Shown: positions 49,301 through 63,700 of the stretch, in pieces
Layout: each line of letters starts with the position of its first letter
How positions within the stretch are numbered: the first letter of the stretch is position 1
Assembly: GCA_040954595.2 (NCBI GenBank)
Contig: CM082579.2
Location: 3,348,001 to 3,412,000 of the forward strand
Reading direction: 5' to 3'
From: Balanoglossus misakiensis
Lineage: Eukaryota; Hemichordata
DNA: 64,000 nucleotides
The notes under the pieces: model-generated
Seen by the model: only the letters and a program-made list of their open reading frames with translations
What the model was told of the DNA's origin: nothing
Databases searched by the model: none
Program-made: the position numbers and the translations under genes

Positions 49301-52300
49301 TGTTAATTTCAACGAGAGTGTTTGGGTCCTGGCATTGAGTGACAGACAAAGCAAAGCCGAACGGCAGAATTTAATAAAAAGTTGCCATTGCGAATTTCTA
49401 TGTCATTTAACACCTGAAAGGTTACCTGGAAATTGGTTTGTCAGATAATGAAATATTCACAAACAGTTCCTGGTGGCGTATCCAACAGCTTTATACAGTT
49501 TGTCAGTCCTGTTGATGAACAGTGTTTCATACGGCCAGGGAAATCAAAAAGTAAATTAATTATTGAATGAACAGATTCTGAGTATAGTAATTTATCATAG
49601 GTATATACATGTCATCCGCTCCCAGAAAGTAATAGTTTTTTTTTGGTGCAATTAATTAAAATTAATCCAGTACAAATTGATTTGAAGAGAAGCATTTATA
49701 ACATCTGTATGAATGCCATCAAATTGTAATTAGACGATCACACAGTTCTTGTTAGATTCATTAGTCTGATTTGTACATGCTATGTTTAATAAGCAAATTC
49801 GCTCAAATCTTCTGAGTTGCACTGAATACCTGTGAAGGCCTGGTTATATATATGCTTCTTAGGCATGCGTGTTTGGCCTCAAGGGTTTTGTCCACAAAGG
49901 ACATGGCCATAACTCATCAGCATGCTGCGTATTTCATTTTAATTTTGCATTCTGGTGTGAAACTGTCGGTTTTGGAAATCGCTCGAAGCATGATAGTGAT
50001 GGATAGCAGCTTCTAACATGCACATTCGAACAATATTGGCTATTGAGTTCACACCATGTCTGAATGGAACAGTCCTCACAGCCAGGAAAGATGTCGGCAG
50101 CCATTTGCTAGTTAGAGAAACTTCACACAGAAATGATTTAAGCCTGGAATTAATTTCTCACAAAGTTCTCACATTTCATATACCAGTACACACCCTGCCC
50201 ATCTCGTATTCCAACCTTGTGGTTATTTTGGTGGTAATTTTAAAACAAAATCTGTACGCCATGTGTTCATTCAGTTATTATTCCCAGATCATCGTACTTC
50301 TGGAGATTTTTCTCATTTGAAATTACTCATTGCCCTGGTATGTGTGGGCCCGACCCCATAAATCCTTGGTCCTGCCATATATGCCGTTGTTTTATCAGTT
50401 GGCTCTGGAATAGAAATTTTCCAGAACCTGACCAGCCACCCACCCACCCACCCACTCTCTGCACAAGGCTACCCATGCATAAACATTTAAAATTGCAAAG
50501 AGCCAGACTGACTCTGTTAGAAAGACATAAATGAGATAAGTTTTAAAAGAGAGGAGATTGCAATGCTTTCCACAAGATAGAGCTAGCTTGCATGTGGGTC
50601 ATTTCTGAACCATAAAGTGTTGCAGGCATATTTCCTGGCTTCGCAAAGGCTAATGAGTTGGGACCATGATTAATGGATAGCCATTATAAAATCACTTGTA
50701 TCATTTTAGAAAGTGTCTGTGCTTTCAAGGTACATGTGATTAGGCCTGCTAATGTTGAAATAAAGGCAGATTGAAATGTCACAGGTTTAAAGCTACGGTG
50801 GGTACTTTTATAGATGGTACAGCACGATTGCTTTGTACGGAGAGCAATCAAGAACATCAAATAATGTCTGTGTAAAAGCCCACAGCAAATAATTCACTGT
50901 TGTCAGGCTGTGTAATAACACACCATCCAGTTGTTTTATTGTGTTGATTTTGGTTAGCACACACTATCAATTAATAATGGCGACAGAAATATTACAAATC
51001 AAGAAGCATGTTTAAGCGATTGCCCGAAGCTCGAAGCATTTGGCTGTGTGAGTAAGTCTAAGAAGACAAATCTGGTTATGTACGTGTGTGTGATTTTATC
51101 TATCAAAAGAATATTGTCATTCAATTTAATTACAGTGTACTAGCTGTGAAAACTACACTCATAGCTATTGGGAGTTTTCAAGATATTAAGTTGTACGTAG
51201 AATGTCATTCAAATTTATTGCCTGTATGTATTGCTGTTTTATGGCATATAAAAATGACGATATTGGAAAATGTAAGTGTAGGTTTGAAATTTCATGCGTT
51301 CTCCTTTACTTGTTATGGCGCATCAGACAGACACCATATTGCGGCTTTTAATGCGGTAGCTTGATACGTTGTTTGAAGTCGAGAATAAAAAGTGAGTTAC
51401 AGCCTGTCTTGCTGTCTTGCAGGATCAGCCATTAGTGCTGGAATCGGCTCGGAATATAACCCTTAATTTACGCAATACAGAAGGTAATGTGACAGGAAGA
51501 CTGCTCGTAGGTAAGTGGGCACCGCATGACATTTCCACAGAGGCTGGCTAATGATGTAATGCTGCTTCTTATTTCAGGCATTAAGATCTTTCTCGTGTGG
51601 TATTGGCACTCATTATTGTTACATTTTTGTCTACATTATATCACACAACACATTACATTGCAGACTGGACTAGTTGAGTAATAAAATCTGCTGATCCATA
51701 GATCTCATTTCACGTCTGGTTTCTCTTCTGCAGGATCCAGAGATCTTGTGTCGCATCACAAGGAGTTTCTGGTGGAGACGCCCGAGGGTAAAGTGCTACT
51801 TCGTGCCAATGATGACGAAGTGGTCATTGGAGCAGACCGGTTTAGAATCACAGGTATGTTTGCTTTTATCTTTGTTTCTTCCATGTTGGATCATGATTTC
51901 ACCACTGAGTTCTGTGTGATAACATTCAACAGTTGTATAGTGTAGGCTACAAAATAATCCCCTATCATATGATACTTCATCATAGGTGCTGAAGGTGCTG
52001 TTTTTGAAGGTTCGATACAAACCCCACATATCAGAGCAGAAGCAAGAGAAGAACTCAAGTGAGTGGTTGCTCTTTTGTCTGAGTGAATTCTCCATGGTAA
52101 CCCAGTGGTATAGATAATTCCTGATCATTGGTCAAAATATCTCCACAACTTGACATGTGACCATACTCCGCCACTTAAATTAATTGGACTGCTTGTGCCC
52201 ACATTGCAGTGGTCCAGCCTTCTTTCCACTGTGACTTTAAGGAAGTTTTCAACCTTTGTGTTTCCACAGACTGGAATCCACCACAAGATCACTGTACATG

Positions 52301-52574
52301 CAGGCCCCACAGGGCATACTTCTAGATGCTGAGGGTGGCGACTTCACTGCCAAGTGTAGGACAGATCTCAGGCTAGAATCAAAAGAGGGGTCGGTACGTA
52401 TCACCAATGAGCTTTCTTGGGTCTTCCGGTGTCACTAGTGAAACTGATGCTCACAACTAAACAGGATGAATTAATCAGAGAACAAACCTAATCTAGTAAT
52501 AATCCGATCTGCATCTGAATCTCAACATCAAATTAATGATGACAGCCACTGACTGTAATGTTGGCCTACTGACG

Positions 52575-52620
<46 letters not shown>

Positions 52621-52803
52621 CCTCTCAAATAACAGATCATGCTTGACACCAAGAACGTGGAATTCAAGAACCTGCAGATGAGCGAGTCAGGACAGGCCAC
52701 ATACACAGATGTCTACGAACTCTGTACATGTGCCAGTGGGAAGCTCTTTATAGCCGATGCCATGTCTGGTTGCAAAGCTTCACCTGGCCTGTGTCCTGAC
52801 TAA
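46339..52803 (+). CDS. SGCD: Gamma/delta-type sarcoglycan (dystrophin complex)
   Basis: Seven coding exons in phase: 46339-46539, 47592-47693, 51423-51510, 51734-51853, 51986-52058, 52270-52393 and 52636-52803, giving 291 aa; vertebrate delta-sarcoglycan is 290. It is a type II protein: a short cytosolic N-terminus, one membrane anchor at about residues 37-60 ([20 protein letters not shown]), then an extracellular beta-rich domain with N-glycosylation sites (NIT, NVT). The C-terminus carries the sarcoglycan Cys cluster CTC...GCKASPGLC. It binds other sarcoglycans, sarcospan and dystroglycan at the muscle membrane. The exon pattern follows that of vertebrate gamma/delta/zeta genes. One gene probably serves in place of the three vertebrate paralogues, so the delta symbol is only the nearest name. 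The first exon begins one base after an acceptor, showing an untranslated 5' exon. Confidence 0.93.
47694..51422 (+). other. Long second intron of the sarcoglycan gene
   Basis: About 3.7 kb with GTGAGT donor and TTGCAG acceptor. Several minus and plus frames near 50-100 codons occur, but none shows domain similarity or splice-phase fit. No repeat family was recognised. Confidence 0.75.
52577..52617. repeat. (CT)n microsatellite
   Basis: About 20 CT units just upstream of the last sarcoglycan exon, where it also serves as its polypyrimidine tract. Confidence 0.95.
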
Positions 52804-53208
52804 GAAACCTTGGACTGAGGCAACATTCTGAGTTGTGGGACAGTTCCTAGCCAGGATGGTGGCTATCTCAAAGGGTTTTAACTTTTCTTTAATTAAGTCT
52901 GTTCTGTTTTATGTTTCATTTTGTTATTGTTGATGTTTTTCAGTTTGGGCTAAAAACGTATCATATTTCCTTTTTGTCCATGTATTGCTTGTACACTGTA
53001 AGCATGTCATCTTAGTTTCAATACTTTGGTCATTCTTTTTACCTTGCACCAGTATTTATCATAATCTTTTCACAAAGACAACATTTAAATTACATTTATC
53101 ATATAAAAATGTAAACACCAAAACAGGTCAAGTTCCCGATGGGCAGCAGTAATTATTATTCATTCATTTTAACATAACACGTTCAAAATCCATTTTCTTT
53201 TATCCATG

Positions 53209-53214
53209 AATAAA
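53209..53214 (+). terminator. Candidate sarcoglycan poly(A) signal
   Basis: AATAAA about 400 bases after the sarcoglycan stop. Later AATAAA words at about 53585 and 54668 are alternatives. Confidence 0.4.
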
Positions 53215-56129
53215 TACCATGTATTGTATTGTATTACAGTGTATTCTAAATACTGTTAGCTTTCATTTTATTCTATCAGTGTATATCAGCCAGAATAGGC
53301 TGAGGAGAATCACTTGATAGTAATAACACATCTCTTTGATTAGATTTCTCACAACCTAACACTGCCTCTATCCATTATTTCTGTCCAAAATCACCCTTTT
53401 TCACACTGTTTCGTTTGGTCGTTTTTGAAGTATTTTTGAAGTAACTGAGTATTTATTTAAAGTGGGAAATATATTAACGACATGTTTGTAACTGCTTCTG
53501 TAGCCAAAGACTTACCTGGCAAACCAGATGAAATGACAGGGAAAGTAACTGTTTTTTTAAAACAGCTTAAGCTTTTCGTACCTTGAGAAATAAAAAAGGG
53601 AAGAGGGATATTTTTGTATTAACTTAGAGTATCAAACGATTGATACGACAAATAGAACTGTTTCTATGGTAACTTTATGTTATATGTTAATCTTTTATTA
53701 TTGTATCAGTCTTTATTATTGAATTCTTAAATTAACAACATTGTAGATTTAAAAAAATATTTTGTATGCCGTCATACTTTTTGTCAGTTAACTTTTAAGA
53801 AATTTTAAGAAACTAACTTTGAATAGAAGAGAGACCAATGCCAGTTGTGTATGTTGTGGTTTTACATTACATCTCAGGATGCCGTATTTTGCACACACAC
53901 AAATTATTGTGTTTTGGCCACTTAGAAGATAAACAATTGTGTTCTGTGTGAAATGACATCAAAACAGAAAATCATATCCATTTCATCTGCTGTTCCAGCA
54001 CATTACGGTGTCTTCGACAGAGCGCCGATCTTTGCCTTCATCCTTTTCGGGATGAAAGGTTCTTGTTGGAAAGCCAAACGCTGCCAAATTTGACACATTG
54101 TAGCAAGTTTTGAAACATTCATCTGTCATTTCCTGTTAGTTTTTGCTTGTCTGTGGTTTGAGAGACCATTTTATACCATGTTTTATAGAAGGGGTGGCAA
54201 TGGAGCTCACGTAACGTCTCCTGCCTGATTCACAGCATGCCGTGTGATATTTCACGACAAAATTACTGAAGCCATTTTTCTCTTTGTATGCCATCTTATC
54301 AGAGACTTGCCAATAGCAATTTTTTGTGTACACTTTATCAATTCTGCGGGGTACATGCTGATATGTCCAGCCCTGGTCAGAAATACAGAAAAATCTGAAG
54401 GAAAATAAATTCACCGGTTTGAGTTCATGGTTCTGAGAGACCGTACAACACAATCTAACTCAATAGCCGATTCTCACTTGTGTCAGACACCTTGCCATAT
54501 GTCCTGTGCATTTGTCATGATTTCATTCAGTCTGAGTTCTATGTAGGGCTTGATTATATTGGACAAAAACTATTGAGTTTTCATTTAACTTACTAAGATT
54601 CGAATAAAAAACAGCATGTTGGCAACAATCTTGAGTATGATTTGAACCAATTGTATATTACATGTTACAATAAATAAAGACATTTTTTCTCATTTCATTG
54701 TACATGTAGATTGTGTTGCGACAAGTGAACTTTACATGCGAGAATGTAGCTTAGTTTTAGGGTGTGAGCGGATGTGGTATAGCCAAAAAAATATTACCGA
54801 AGGTTGAAATGTGAAAAGTGTTGAAACGGAGAGAAAATTGTGGCTGCTTGCTTGAATACTAGTCACCTGTGATATGGACAATCTCTCTTACTATGTTATT
54901 ACTGGCACAACAACACATTTTACATCTGTGTACAGAAATTCTGCTTTTATTACTTCATTTAAAGGCATCACTGTCACAAAGAAGTCCACAGATCAGGTAA
55001 AAACACCCCACTGCCAATATGCAAAACAAAAGTTTGTTTCCCCTACATATGGGCGTAGAGGGCGCATATCGCAAGTGCACATCCCACGTCCCCATAATTA
55101 TTCAATTCCAAAAACAATTTTAAAACCTTTCCGTTTGCCCAAATACAATTTAAAACAAATGTTTAAAACCATTATTATTATGCTCAATATTTACATAAAT
55201 GCTAAAAATAGTTGCTCAAATTTCTGTTAATCAACACAGACGACAGTAATCGAGTGTTTTCTAGCGAAGGTAAGAACTGACTAACTTTTTTACACAACAC
55301 AAATTATACTGCAGAATAGCTGCACACATGAAGCTAGCTTTTGTTTTATATGATGAAATTTCGCAAAGTGGACATTTATTTACAATTTTTACAAGTCCAG
55401 AAAAGTATTTAACAAATTCTGAGAAAACAAGACTACGAGAACATGTCACAATACTATATGTCATACATTTGAATAAAACAGCATAAATATTAATCTTGGA
55501 AACTCTTGAATAAAATTTTCAAATGCATTGTAGCGCGTCTTGCATTTTTCTTTTTCTTTTGTCTATCGTATTGCAATCCTTGATAGAATATCAGTGCAGT
55601 GTACAGTTAGATTTAAGTGTAGCAGATTCTGATATAGTACAGGAAATACGAATTCCTGTTCTGCGATCATGCTACTTGCATTGCAATACAATGTACACTG
55701 CATGCTTTCAGTGGCTAGAAATATATGTACAGCAAACAAAAATGCATGGCTATAAGTAGGAAAAACAACCAAATAACTTCCTCAGAAAATTAAGATAAGT
55801 CATAAAAACATAATTTAGAAATATTGTTTGGTCATAATTTTTCGAGGCAGTGCTCACTGTTTTTAGAGTTTTTGTTCTCTTTCCGCTATTACACATTTTT
55901 GGAACTTGTATTATTATTAGTTACATCCATACTTTGGAATGCGGAATATGGACGATTGCGATCATGGAACCAAAATTTAAAATACCTGGATTACAATACA
56001 ATGCCCTATTTCTATCAAGTGTTTGAACAGTAATGTCTCTGCGACAAGCGCTAGATTCGGATTAGTGGGAATGCACAAAAATGACTGAGCCAAATGTGTA
56101 CCATTGCTTTCATTTTCAAGGAACATAAA

Positions 56130-56227
56130 TCTGAATCTGAATTTGTTTTCAGTGTGAATAATCTGAAACTGAATCTGAATCTGAATGATACTGACATCTT
56201 GGAATCCGTGTAGAACGTGAATCTGAG
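56130..56227. repeat. Interrupted (TGAATC)n repeat
   Basis: Several TGAATC hexamers broken by TGTTTTCAGTG-like spacers. Both strands give short meaningless frames. Confidence 0.8.
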
Positions 56228-57728
56228 TTGTCTTCAATCTGATTTTTCTGTGGCATCTCTTTGCCGTCGAATGAGAATAAATTTCAGCTGCCTTTGATAG
56301 TACAATAATTTTTTGAAAACCTAGCTAATGATTCACAATAAAACCAAATCCACAACATTGCATTGTTTGTCGCAATTGCAGGTGTCTTCACTGCAACAAG
56401 TTGTCACAGTGGAAGCTCTACACACTGAACTTATTTCCCCTCAATAGCTGCCTTGATTTCGAAGCCAAACAACACCCTCTTTATATTTGTGCACCTAACC
56501 ACGGTTACTAGAAGAAGTAACCGTGACCTAACGTTTATTTTCAACATCAATTTTTCGTTTTTAAATATCAACATTTATGCTAAACATTACCTCTGGAAGG
56601 GGCCCATGAAATTTTCACACTGACTGAACGACTTCACTAAGAATATGTCATAAAATAAAAATTGGAAAAAAATGCCCGACAAAAGGGTACAGACTTCCTT
56701 GAGGTCTTGACCCTTCAACCCATGACCTTTATGCCCTATGACCCCGTTTTTGATGGAATATGATGCAACAGATCATTAATGACCCTTGCACTCAAGACCC
56801 CAATTCTAATGCCTTCTCGTCATTTCTTAAAAGAATAAAAAATTGTTGTCGCGAGAACTAAATATGAATAAATTATGAAATCAACAAAACAGCTCTTTCC
56901 ATGTATACTGCGGCAATGAATCGAAACTGTTTCGAGCAATTATTGTCTTTTTGTAGCTTGGCAAGTTTCAAATACTGAAATAGTGCAAAGTTTTCTAGGA
57001 ATGGATGTCCATAGTTGTTAACTACAAATACACAAACATTAATGACAATGTTTGTTGTTTATACCACATAGCTTAGATGCATTGCTTGCTGTAATTTTTT
57101 TGGTCTGTTTTCTTTAAACATTTTTCTTTTTATTATTTTTTTGAGTGTGTTCGTTTTGTACATTTTGTGCAACATGCACACCACTTTATATGGCAGTCTT
57201 TTCGGTTTGGATTTTTTATGAAAATAAATAAAAGTTCGCCATTTTTTTCCTGGAAGACACCGATTGCCAAAACATAGGCAAGCTGTGAAGTTGAACCCTG
57301 TTGCTACCATTGTGATGCGTGTACAGAGAATGCCTGAGACAAAAAATAGTTTGAAAAAAATCCATGTTCTGCTTTGATGAGTGTAAAGTTTCAAAGCAAA
57401 ACTGGATGACGGGTTACCAATCCCCTGAAATGCCTCACCAGGCTAACCATAGCCAAAATCAAACTTGGAAGATTGTTGACAAGCACTAGTTTGAATTTTA
57501 CCCACGTGGCTACTGACCAGGTTATCACCCTGTAAGGGTGTTTTACACTAAATGCGCCAAATATTTCCACGTGTCAGGCGACAACTCAAAGCAAATCCGA
57601 AAAAGAATAGAACTCTTGGGCTTCTTCCAGACAGTGCTGACATCGAACACCTGAGGGCGCTGTACGACATGGACCAGCACACACCACTCGGAAAAGCAAA
57701 GTGGGTGTGTTGACATTGCTTATAGACA

Positions 57729-57744
57729 TTTATTTATATTTATT
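57729..57744 (-). terminator. SLC6 gene poly(A) signals
   Basis: TTTATT twice (57729-57734 and 57739-57744), AATAAA on minus, about 40-50 bases past the stop codon. This gives a very short 3' UTR if used. Confidence 0.55.
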
Positions 57745-57780
57745 TCATTGCTTGGCGGCGGACTTTCAGCAAAGAAGGAT

Positions 57781-60700
57781 CTACACTCTTGCTTCTTCGT
57801 TAGCTTCTCCTTTGGTAATTCCATCCAATCGAATGTCATTGACAGGAGAGTATACCACGTCGCCGTACGCAGGTGGATCGCTGCCGCCTTTGATTGGCCC
57901 ATAGCCCGCCTGTTCTCTGTGTTCTGCAAGTGCTGGTCCCCAAGCCGGTAATGGCTTAGCTGAATTGCGCAGACGCTGCAGGGGAAAAAAAACTCAAAAA
58001 GTTTACCAACTGTTTCGCGGCAAGATCACGTGCAAAACAGACCGTTGATTGATAACGCGACGTTTTATAATCGAAATGAAATAAATATATTCCCTTTCGC
58101 ATTGCGCAAAGACGTGTACATGTATTCTGGCACCGAATCAAATCTCTAAAATGATCGATAATTTCGAGGCACTGAAAAACACGAAAACTAACGAATGCTG
58201 CACACCAAATTCAGGTCTTCAAACTACTTGATTGCAAAAAGTATAATTCTTCAAAAATAAACGTTCTCGCGATAAAATATATGTGATATACCTCAATCAA
58301 GGTTCCTTTCTCGACCATCATAATATAATAGACGACATAGATAGGGACAAGAAGAACAGACATCATGGCAATCATCCAGCCAAGGGCGTCAGCCCACGCG
58401 GGATACACATACGTTCCGTACTGACATGGAGTGTAGGAGACGAGACTGAAAATCATGATGAACTGTTGGAAATAAAATAAATAGACAGGAAGGCCTTGTT
58501 AGAGGTTTATTCGTACACGTCGCATAATAATAACCTTTTCTCGTTAATTCTCCTCCTTCCTTTGGTTTTTTTTTTTTTCACCAGACGCCATCCCGGACCC
58601 GTTTTCTCAACCCAACGATATATTCTCTGAGGACAGATCCGTTTATCATTGCCTCCTTTTTTGCAGTAGTTCAACCTGTGACGCACTTGTAAAACGCGCA
58701 GTTCAGTTCAAAGCATGCGACATGCCACGGGCAACGTGAACGACGCAATGAAACCAAAACACCGGTTATTGTCTCGGGCGATCGATGCAGCTGATGAACA
58801 ATGGCGAGAGATCGATAATTGAGAGGGCAAGGAACTATGCAGCTCTGGAATCGCAATCACCCCCGTCAAAACAAACCACTCGGGGAGTAGAACCGTAATG
58901 GCTTGGCATGAAGCCACTAATATGGTAATACTACACAAGCACGCATCCGAAAACCGGTTTTCACTGGAACTCTTGAAATAATCGAAATTCGAAAAACGTT
59001 GCGATTGACGTCACCATTACGGGGCACTAACATTCCCTTTCATGCATTCTTTATCTTCTTTTTCTGGCAATGTTTCGTGGCATAAATTTACAACAACAGT
59101 TTTTTATTTATCCGCCCTGCACACAATATTGCAAGCTATTCCGTGTCGTTCATCATTACACAGTTTGATCGCAGCCTTTCGTAGCCGACCTGTACAACAA
59201 TATGGTATGGGTCGGACATAAATTGACCCAGATACCAGCTCCACGGATCAAAACCCTCTCGTAAATCGGACCCTCAAAATGGCGGGAATATCCACCCGAC
59301 AGGGTTTAGGGATTTCATCGTGTGAACCTATGATTCTATATCAATCACAGGCATTTGAGGGTACAGGAGTTGCAGTTTCATCCATTTGGCAGATTGTGTT
59401 CAACTTAATTCGTGTCAATTTGCCAACTCAGCGAAAACTGGGGGAAATCGATTTTTTGACCCTTTTAGATGAACCCCAGACATTCTTTAACAATACAACA
59501 TGTACTTCATTGCTACCTCGTAAAGGGTTTACAGCTTTGAAATCGCTTTCCACCAATTGTCGGGGTCCCTAGTATACCACCGAAAACTTTCACTGGCCAC
59601 TGTCCAATTCCCCCCCCCCCCCCCCCCCACTTTTTTTAAATGAAGTGCGAATAAATTAAGTGGGACACAAAGCCTGATCGATTTTCTTTGGAATTCACTA
59701 TGTTCTCCATTCATCAAATTTGGAATCAGGCCAACCCTGCCACTGCCCCCTTTGCAGTTTCCCGCCGAAAGGTAACTGTCAGGTTACTTTCATTGGCAGT
59801 TCGTCAAAGTGGTCATTTTTACTATGCCGCGCGGTGGCGGGGGAATAATAAAGTGGCGGGCAGTGACGTCATCAAATCGCAGATAAATAGCACCGGTTGA
59901 AAATTTATTGGACATTTTAAGATTCATACTACAGGAAAAAAATAATAGTGGTTTTAAGATGTCATCAAGATATGCGGCATGACATAGGGCCGCCCCATAG
60001 CAACGGTGGTGGGCGTGGCTAGCAAAATGACTTGCGCCCACGTGGTTATCGGTGTGAGCCCCCCCCCCCCTGCCACATGACAACACACGGATGACAACAG
60101 TCAACACGGGATAAATAAACAAACCACAAGAGGAGTTCCACTACAACGTCACACATGAAGGGACTGCGATTGTATCAACCTCCTCGGTGTTGTCAAAACA
60201 AAAATGACTTTTTCATGACTTGACTTTCTCAATGGTAGATTTGCGAGCACAAAACGAGGCCAGTGTTCCTCCAAAGTGCTTACGATACTAATAAACGTAC
60301 AGTGTGAAATCTAACATGTACAACAGATCGTAGAACCGAGTACGCAATTGTTGATGACGCTGGCGAATACGGTCTAGCCTAGAGGTATTTTCTGTAGTTG
60401 GTTGTTCAGTGAATGTACTTACACCAAGAATGCCCGGTGCCAAGAATTTCCAACAAATTCTCCAGTAGATATTGGGGCGGAATCCCACCATGCTTTCCAG
60501 GTCATCAGAGAACTTCTCAATTCCTATTATAGACATAAACCAGTTGGTTTTTATTCGAATATGGAACAACAAGCATGCAGATAATATCAAGTTTGGGTAT
60601 TAACGGTCAAATCATACGTTTAGGTTAAAATCACCAGTTCCAAGTGAAGCATTTGTTCCACTAGGGGTCAGGGACAATCAGCTGTTGAAAGCTGGTCTTA

Positions 60701-63700
60701 TTGGGGGGGGGGGGGTCATGACAATCATCTGGACATACCGTAGACATACGAGATGACAATGCACTCCATAAGACCAACAAAGCACAGGGAGAATCCGGCA
60801 GCATACCAATCCATCAGCTGTAAGACGTACATGCCGCCCTGAAAGTCAAAAATATGAGGTTAGCTTACCCGAAGACAAACGATAGAAAGACTTGTCTCTC
60901 CTTGTATCATTGACAACGGCGCCAATCAAAAGTTCTCAGTGAGGGTATCTTTAACGTTACTCACCCTTGTAACCATTGGCAACCCAAGCACGAACCACAA
61001 AATACACGTCGCCATGGTGATCAGGGATTTGTTCTTCCTTATCTTATTACCCATGAACGCGAACTCATCCATCATGGCAGTGATCAGAGTCTCCATCATT
61101 ACGAACTAAAAATGCAGAGTAAAAATCTTATTAATTTTTACTTTGAAGCGACTAAATAGATACGATTTCCCCCTGAAATGAGCGAAACCAAGGAATGCTA
61201 TCAAACCTATATCACATACCAACGCATTCAATTTGCGAACGCCGTTAAGACAGACAAGAAAAGTCAATTGCTTCTGAATATATTATGCTGTTTCTGGCCT
61301 CAGCATCATATTTTTCAATCAGACCGAATCAGACCGTGGCTGCCCAGTCGGGTAGCTATAAAATTGCAAATGCTGTCCTAAATACACCGGGCCTGATGAG
61401 CTCAATATTTATTCATAGTGAAATAAAATAGTATACTGTGTCTGGGTGAATAAATTTGCCGCTCAGTAGTTGGTGAGGTCGTTGACTACAGGATATCGAT
61501 AATACGTCTTGTCTGCAGAGCGAGACGTTCACTTAATCCTTGCTGATAACATACTTGTGTGGCGTCTCTCTCTCGAGAGCGTATTATACACACTCCTTGA
61601 ATTTAAAGGAAAAATAATGGGTCGCCTTTGATTTTGTCGGCAGACAATAGAACTGACTCAAATATGAAGATATTTGAATTCAAAATGGCTGCCTCGAACC
61701 GTGGTAGTTGCCCGGGCCCCCAGCAGAAATCCAAGTGCTTGGTTCGAACCGACAGTTAATTTCAAAATGCACTAGTCTACGTTAAAACTTCGCTTGAAAT
61801 GCACTGCGTATCGTGTTGGGAGTATTTACCTGACTGTCTAAACCCAGTGTAAATAACATGAAGAAAAAGAGAATCGCCCACAACGGAGATATTGGAAGGC
61901 GAGCTACTGCTTCGGGGTAAGCCACGAACGCCAGGCCAGCACCTGCGAGAGGGAACAGAAAACGCATCTATTATGAGTGCTGAATTTAACCTCCGGATTT
62001 AGTCCTTGCATATTCATTCATTCATTCCTTCCTTCCTTCCTTCATTCGTTCGTTCGTTCGTTCGTTCATTTGTGACACTTCCCGCTCACCTTCATCGGCC
62101 ACTTTGTCGATGGGGACCTGAGTGTCGTACGCCATGAAGCCAATGATGGAGAAGATGACAAATCCGGCGAAGACGCTGGTTCCACAATTGCACAGAGCAA
62201 CGATCAACGAATCTCTGTGGCAGTTGTTGTGGAATTTGTTGTAACTGCCAAGGGTCGGCAGTCCTCCCCAGGCGATGCCCAGGGAGTAGAAAATCTGGGC
62301 GGCAGCGTCTTTCCATACCTGCAACACAGAATAGAATGTTGTTTGTTTATTGGTTTCATTTAAGCTCCATTTATAGCTTTAATGGGTTTGAGCTCATTTT
62401 TCAGCATTTTCGTTTTATATTTCTTGGTCGACTATCTGGTGTACATGACTGACGAAATGCCAAGCATCTGTAGTAGGGGTTTGGCATGGTATCTGCTGTC
62501 GGTCAGAAAAGAAAAGAATACTGAAAACTTGCTAAAAGTTACAGCCTGTCCAGTATGGTGGCACGTAAACAGCCAGGGGGTGTTCGTTTGTTCTCAGAAA
62601 TGTATTTTTCGGACGATTGCAGTTTGCCGCCATCCGGACCAAAGTTTATGGTGTAAACACTTCAACGAACGGCGGAAACGCTTACCAAGATACCGTGCCA
62701 AAATACCATAATGTTTTCGAAGAAAAGGTCCGGGATATCGACTTTCGGAAGCAATAAATGGGTTCAACGACTTTTATCTCGATATCAACGTTGCCCTGGT
62801 TTACAAAACAAGCCCAAAACTCGGCCAAAACAAGACCATTCAACGGTGGTGGCGTTCTTCAAATCCAGACACTTGGCACATGCAAGCGTCTGCACGCATG
62901 CCATGTGGTAGTTTCAGGCGTTTTTAATAACAAGCTTGGAAATTCTCACGTGGTCACACAGTTTGAGAGCTGCAATACTCACCCTGGCACTCTTCAAGAT
63001 TTCCCACTTTGGCGTGATGTAGAAGAGAACCCCGGCCAATGACCCGGGCAGGGTTGCTCCACGAATCAGCAAAACAAACAGGACGCAGTAAGGAAACAAC
63101 GCTGTGAAGTAGACAACCTATGAACGGCAAGAAGAGAAACAGGCATGAATTAAGTAGCAAGCGATATAATCTAAGAAATTTGCCACGCCAGCCTTTAAGA
63201 AATCGTGCATCAGCGCTCAAAACTCTGGACAAGAAATCTCCTGATGAAGCATTCTGGTCATATCCGCAGCACATCGGGTGATCTGAACGACATCAATTCC
63301 CATTTACCTTTCCAGACGACTTCACACCCTTGATGATGCATAGAAAGACGACAATCCACGCCAGACCCAGACAGCCGACCAATTCCCACCTCATAGCACC
63401 AAGGTCGTCTATTCCATCTGTTATTCTCAAGACGAAATTGCTAATAAAGGCAAAAAAATCAGAAATATCGGAAAACGATTAGTGGGTTGATGATGACAAA
63501 ATTTTCAGCCTGTAAACGCGGCCTAGGCCTAACTAGGCCTATATTCTTATGATTTATTTGATATATACCCATTATGTCAACAATTATTGCATTTTTATTA
63601 AGATCGTGGTGGTATGAAATTTCGATAAGGTTTTATTTTATTTCACTTTGTTTAGCTTTTGCTTCAATTGCATATGGATCAACACCAGATACGGCTCTGT

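Larger units (their letters stand above)
52804..57780. other. Convergent 3' interval between sarcoglycan and SLC6 genes
   Basis: It holds the sarcoglycan 3' UTR, with AATAAA at 53209-53214 and further AATAAA-like words near 53585 and 54668, and at the right end the SLC6 3' UTR. A TGAATC hexamer repeat is at 56130-56227. The AT-rich frames here, such as 57059-57394, show no homology. Nothing else was recognised. Confidence 0.6.

Noticed and set aside
57059-57394. 111-codon minus frame, Lys-rich
   Set aside because: AT-rich intergenic sequence, no similarity to any family I know and no splice support.
62382-62711. 109-codon plus frame in an SLC6 intron
   Set aside because: No recognisable domain; lies between two in-phase SLC6 exons on the other strand.
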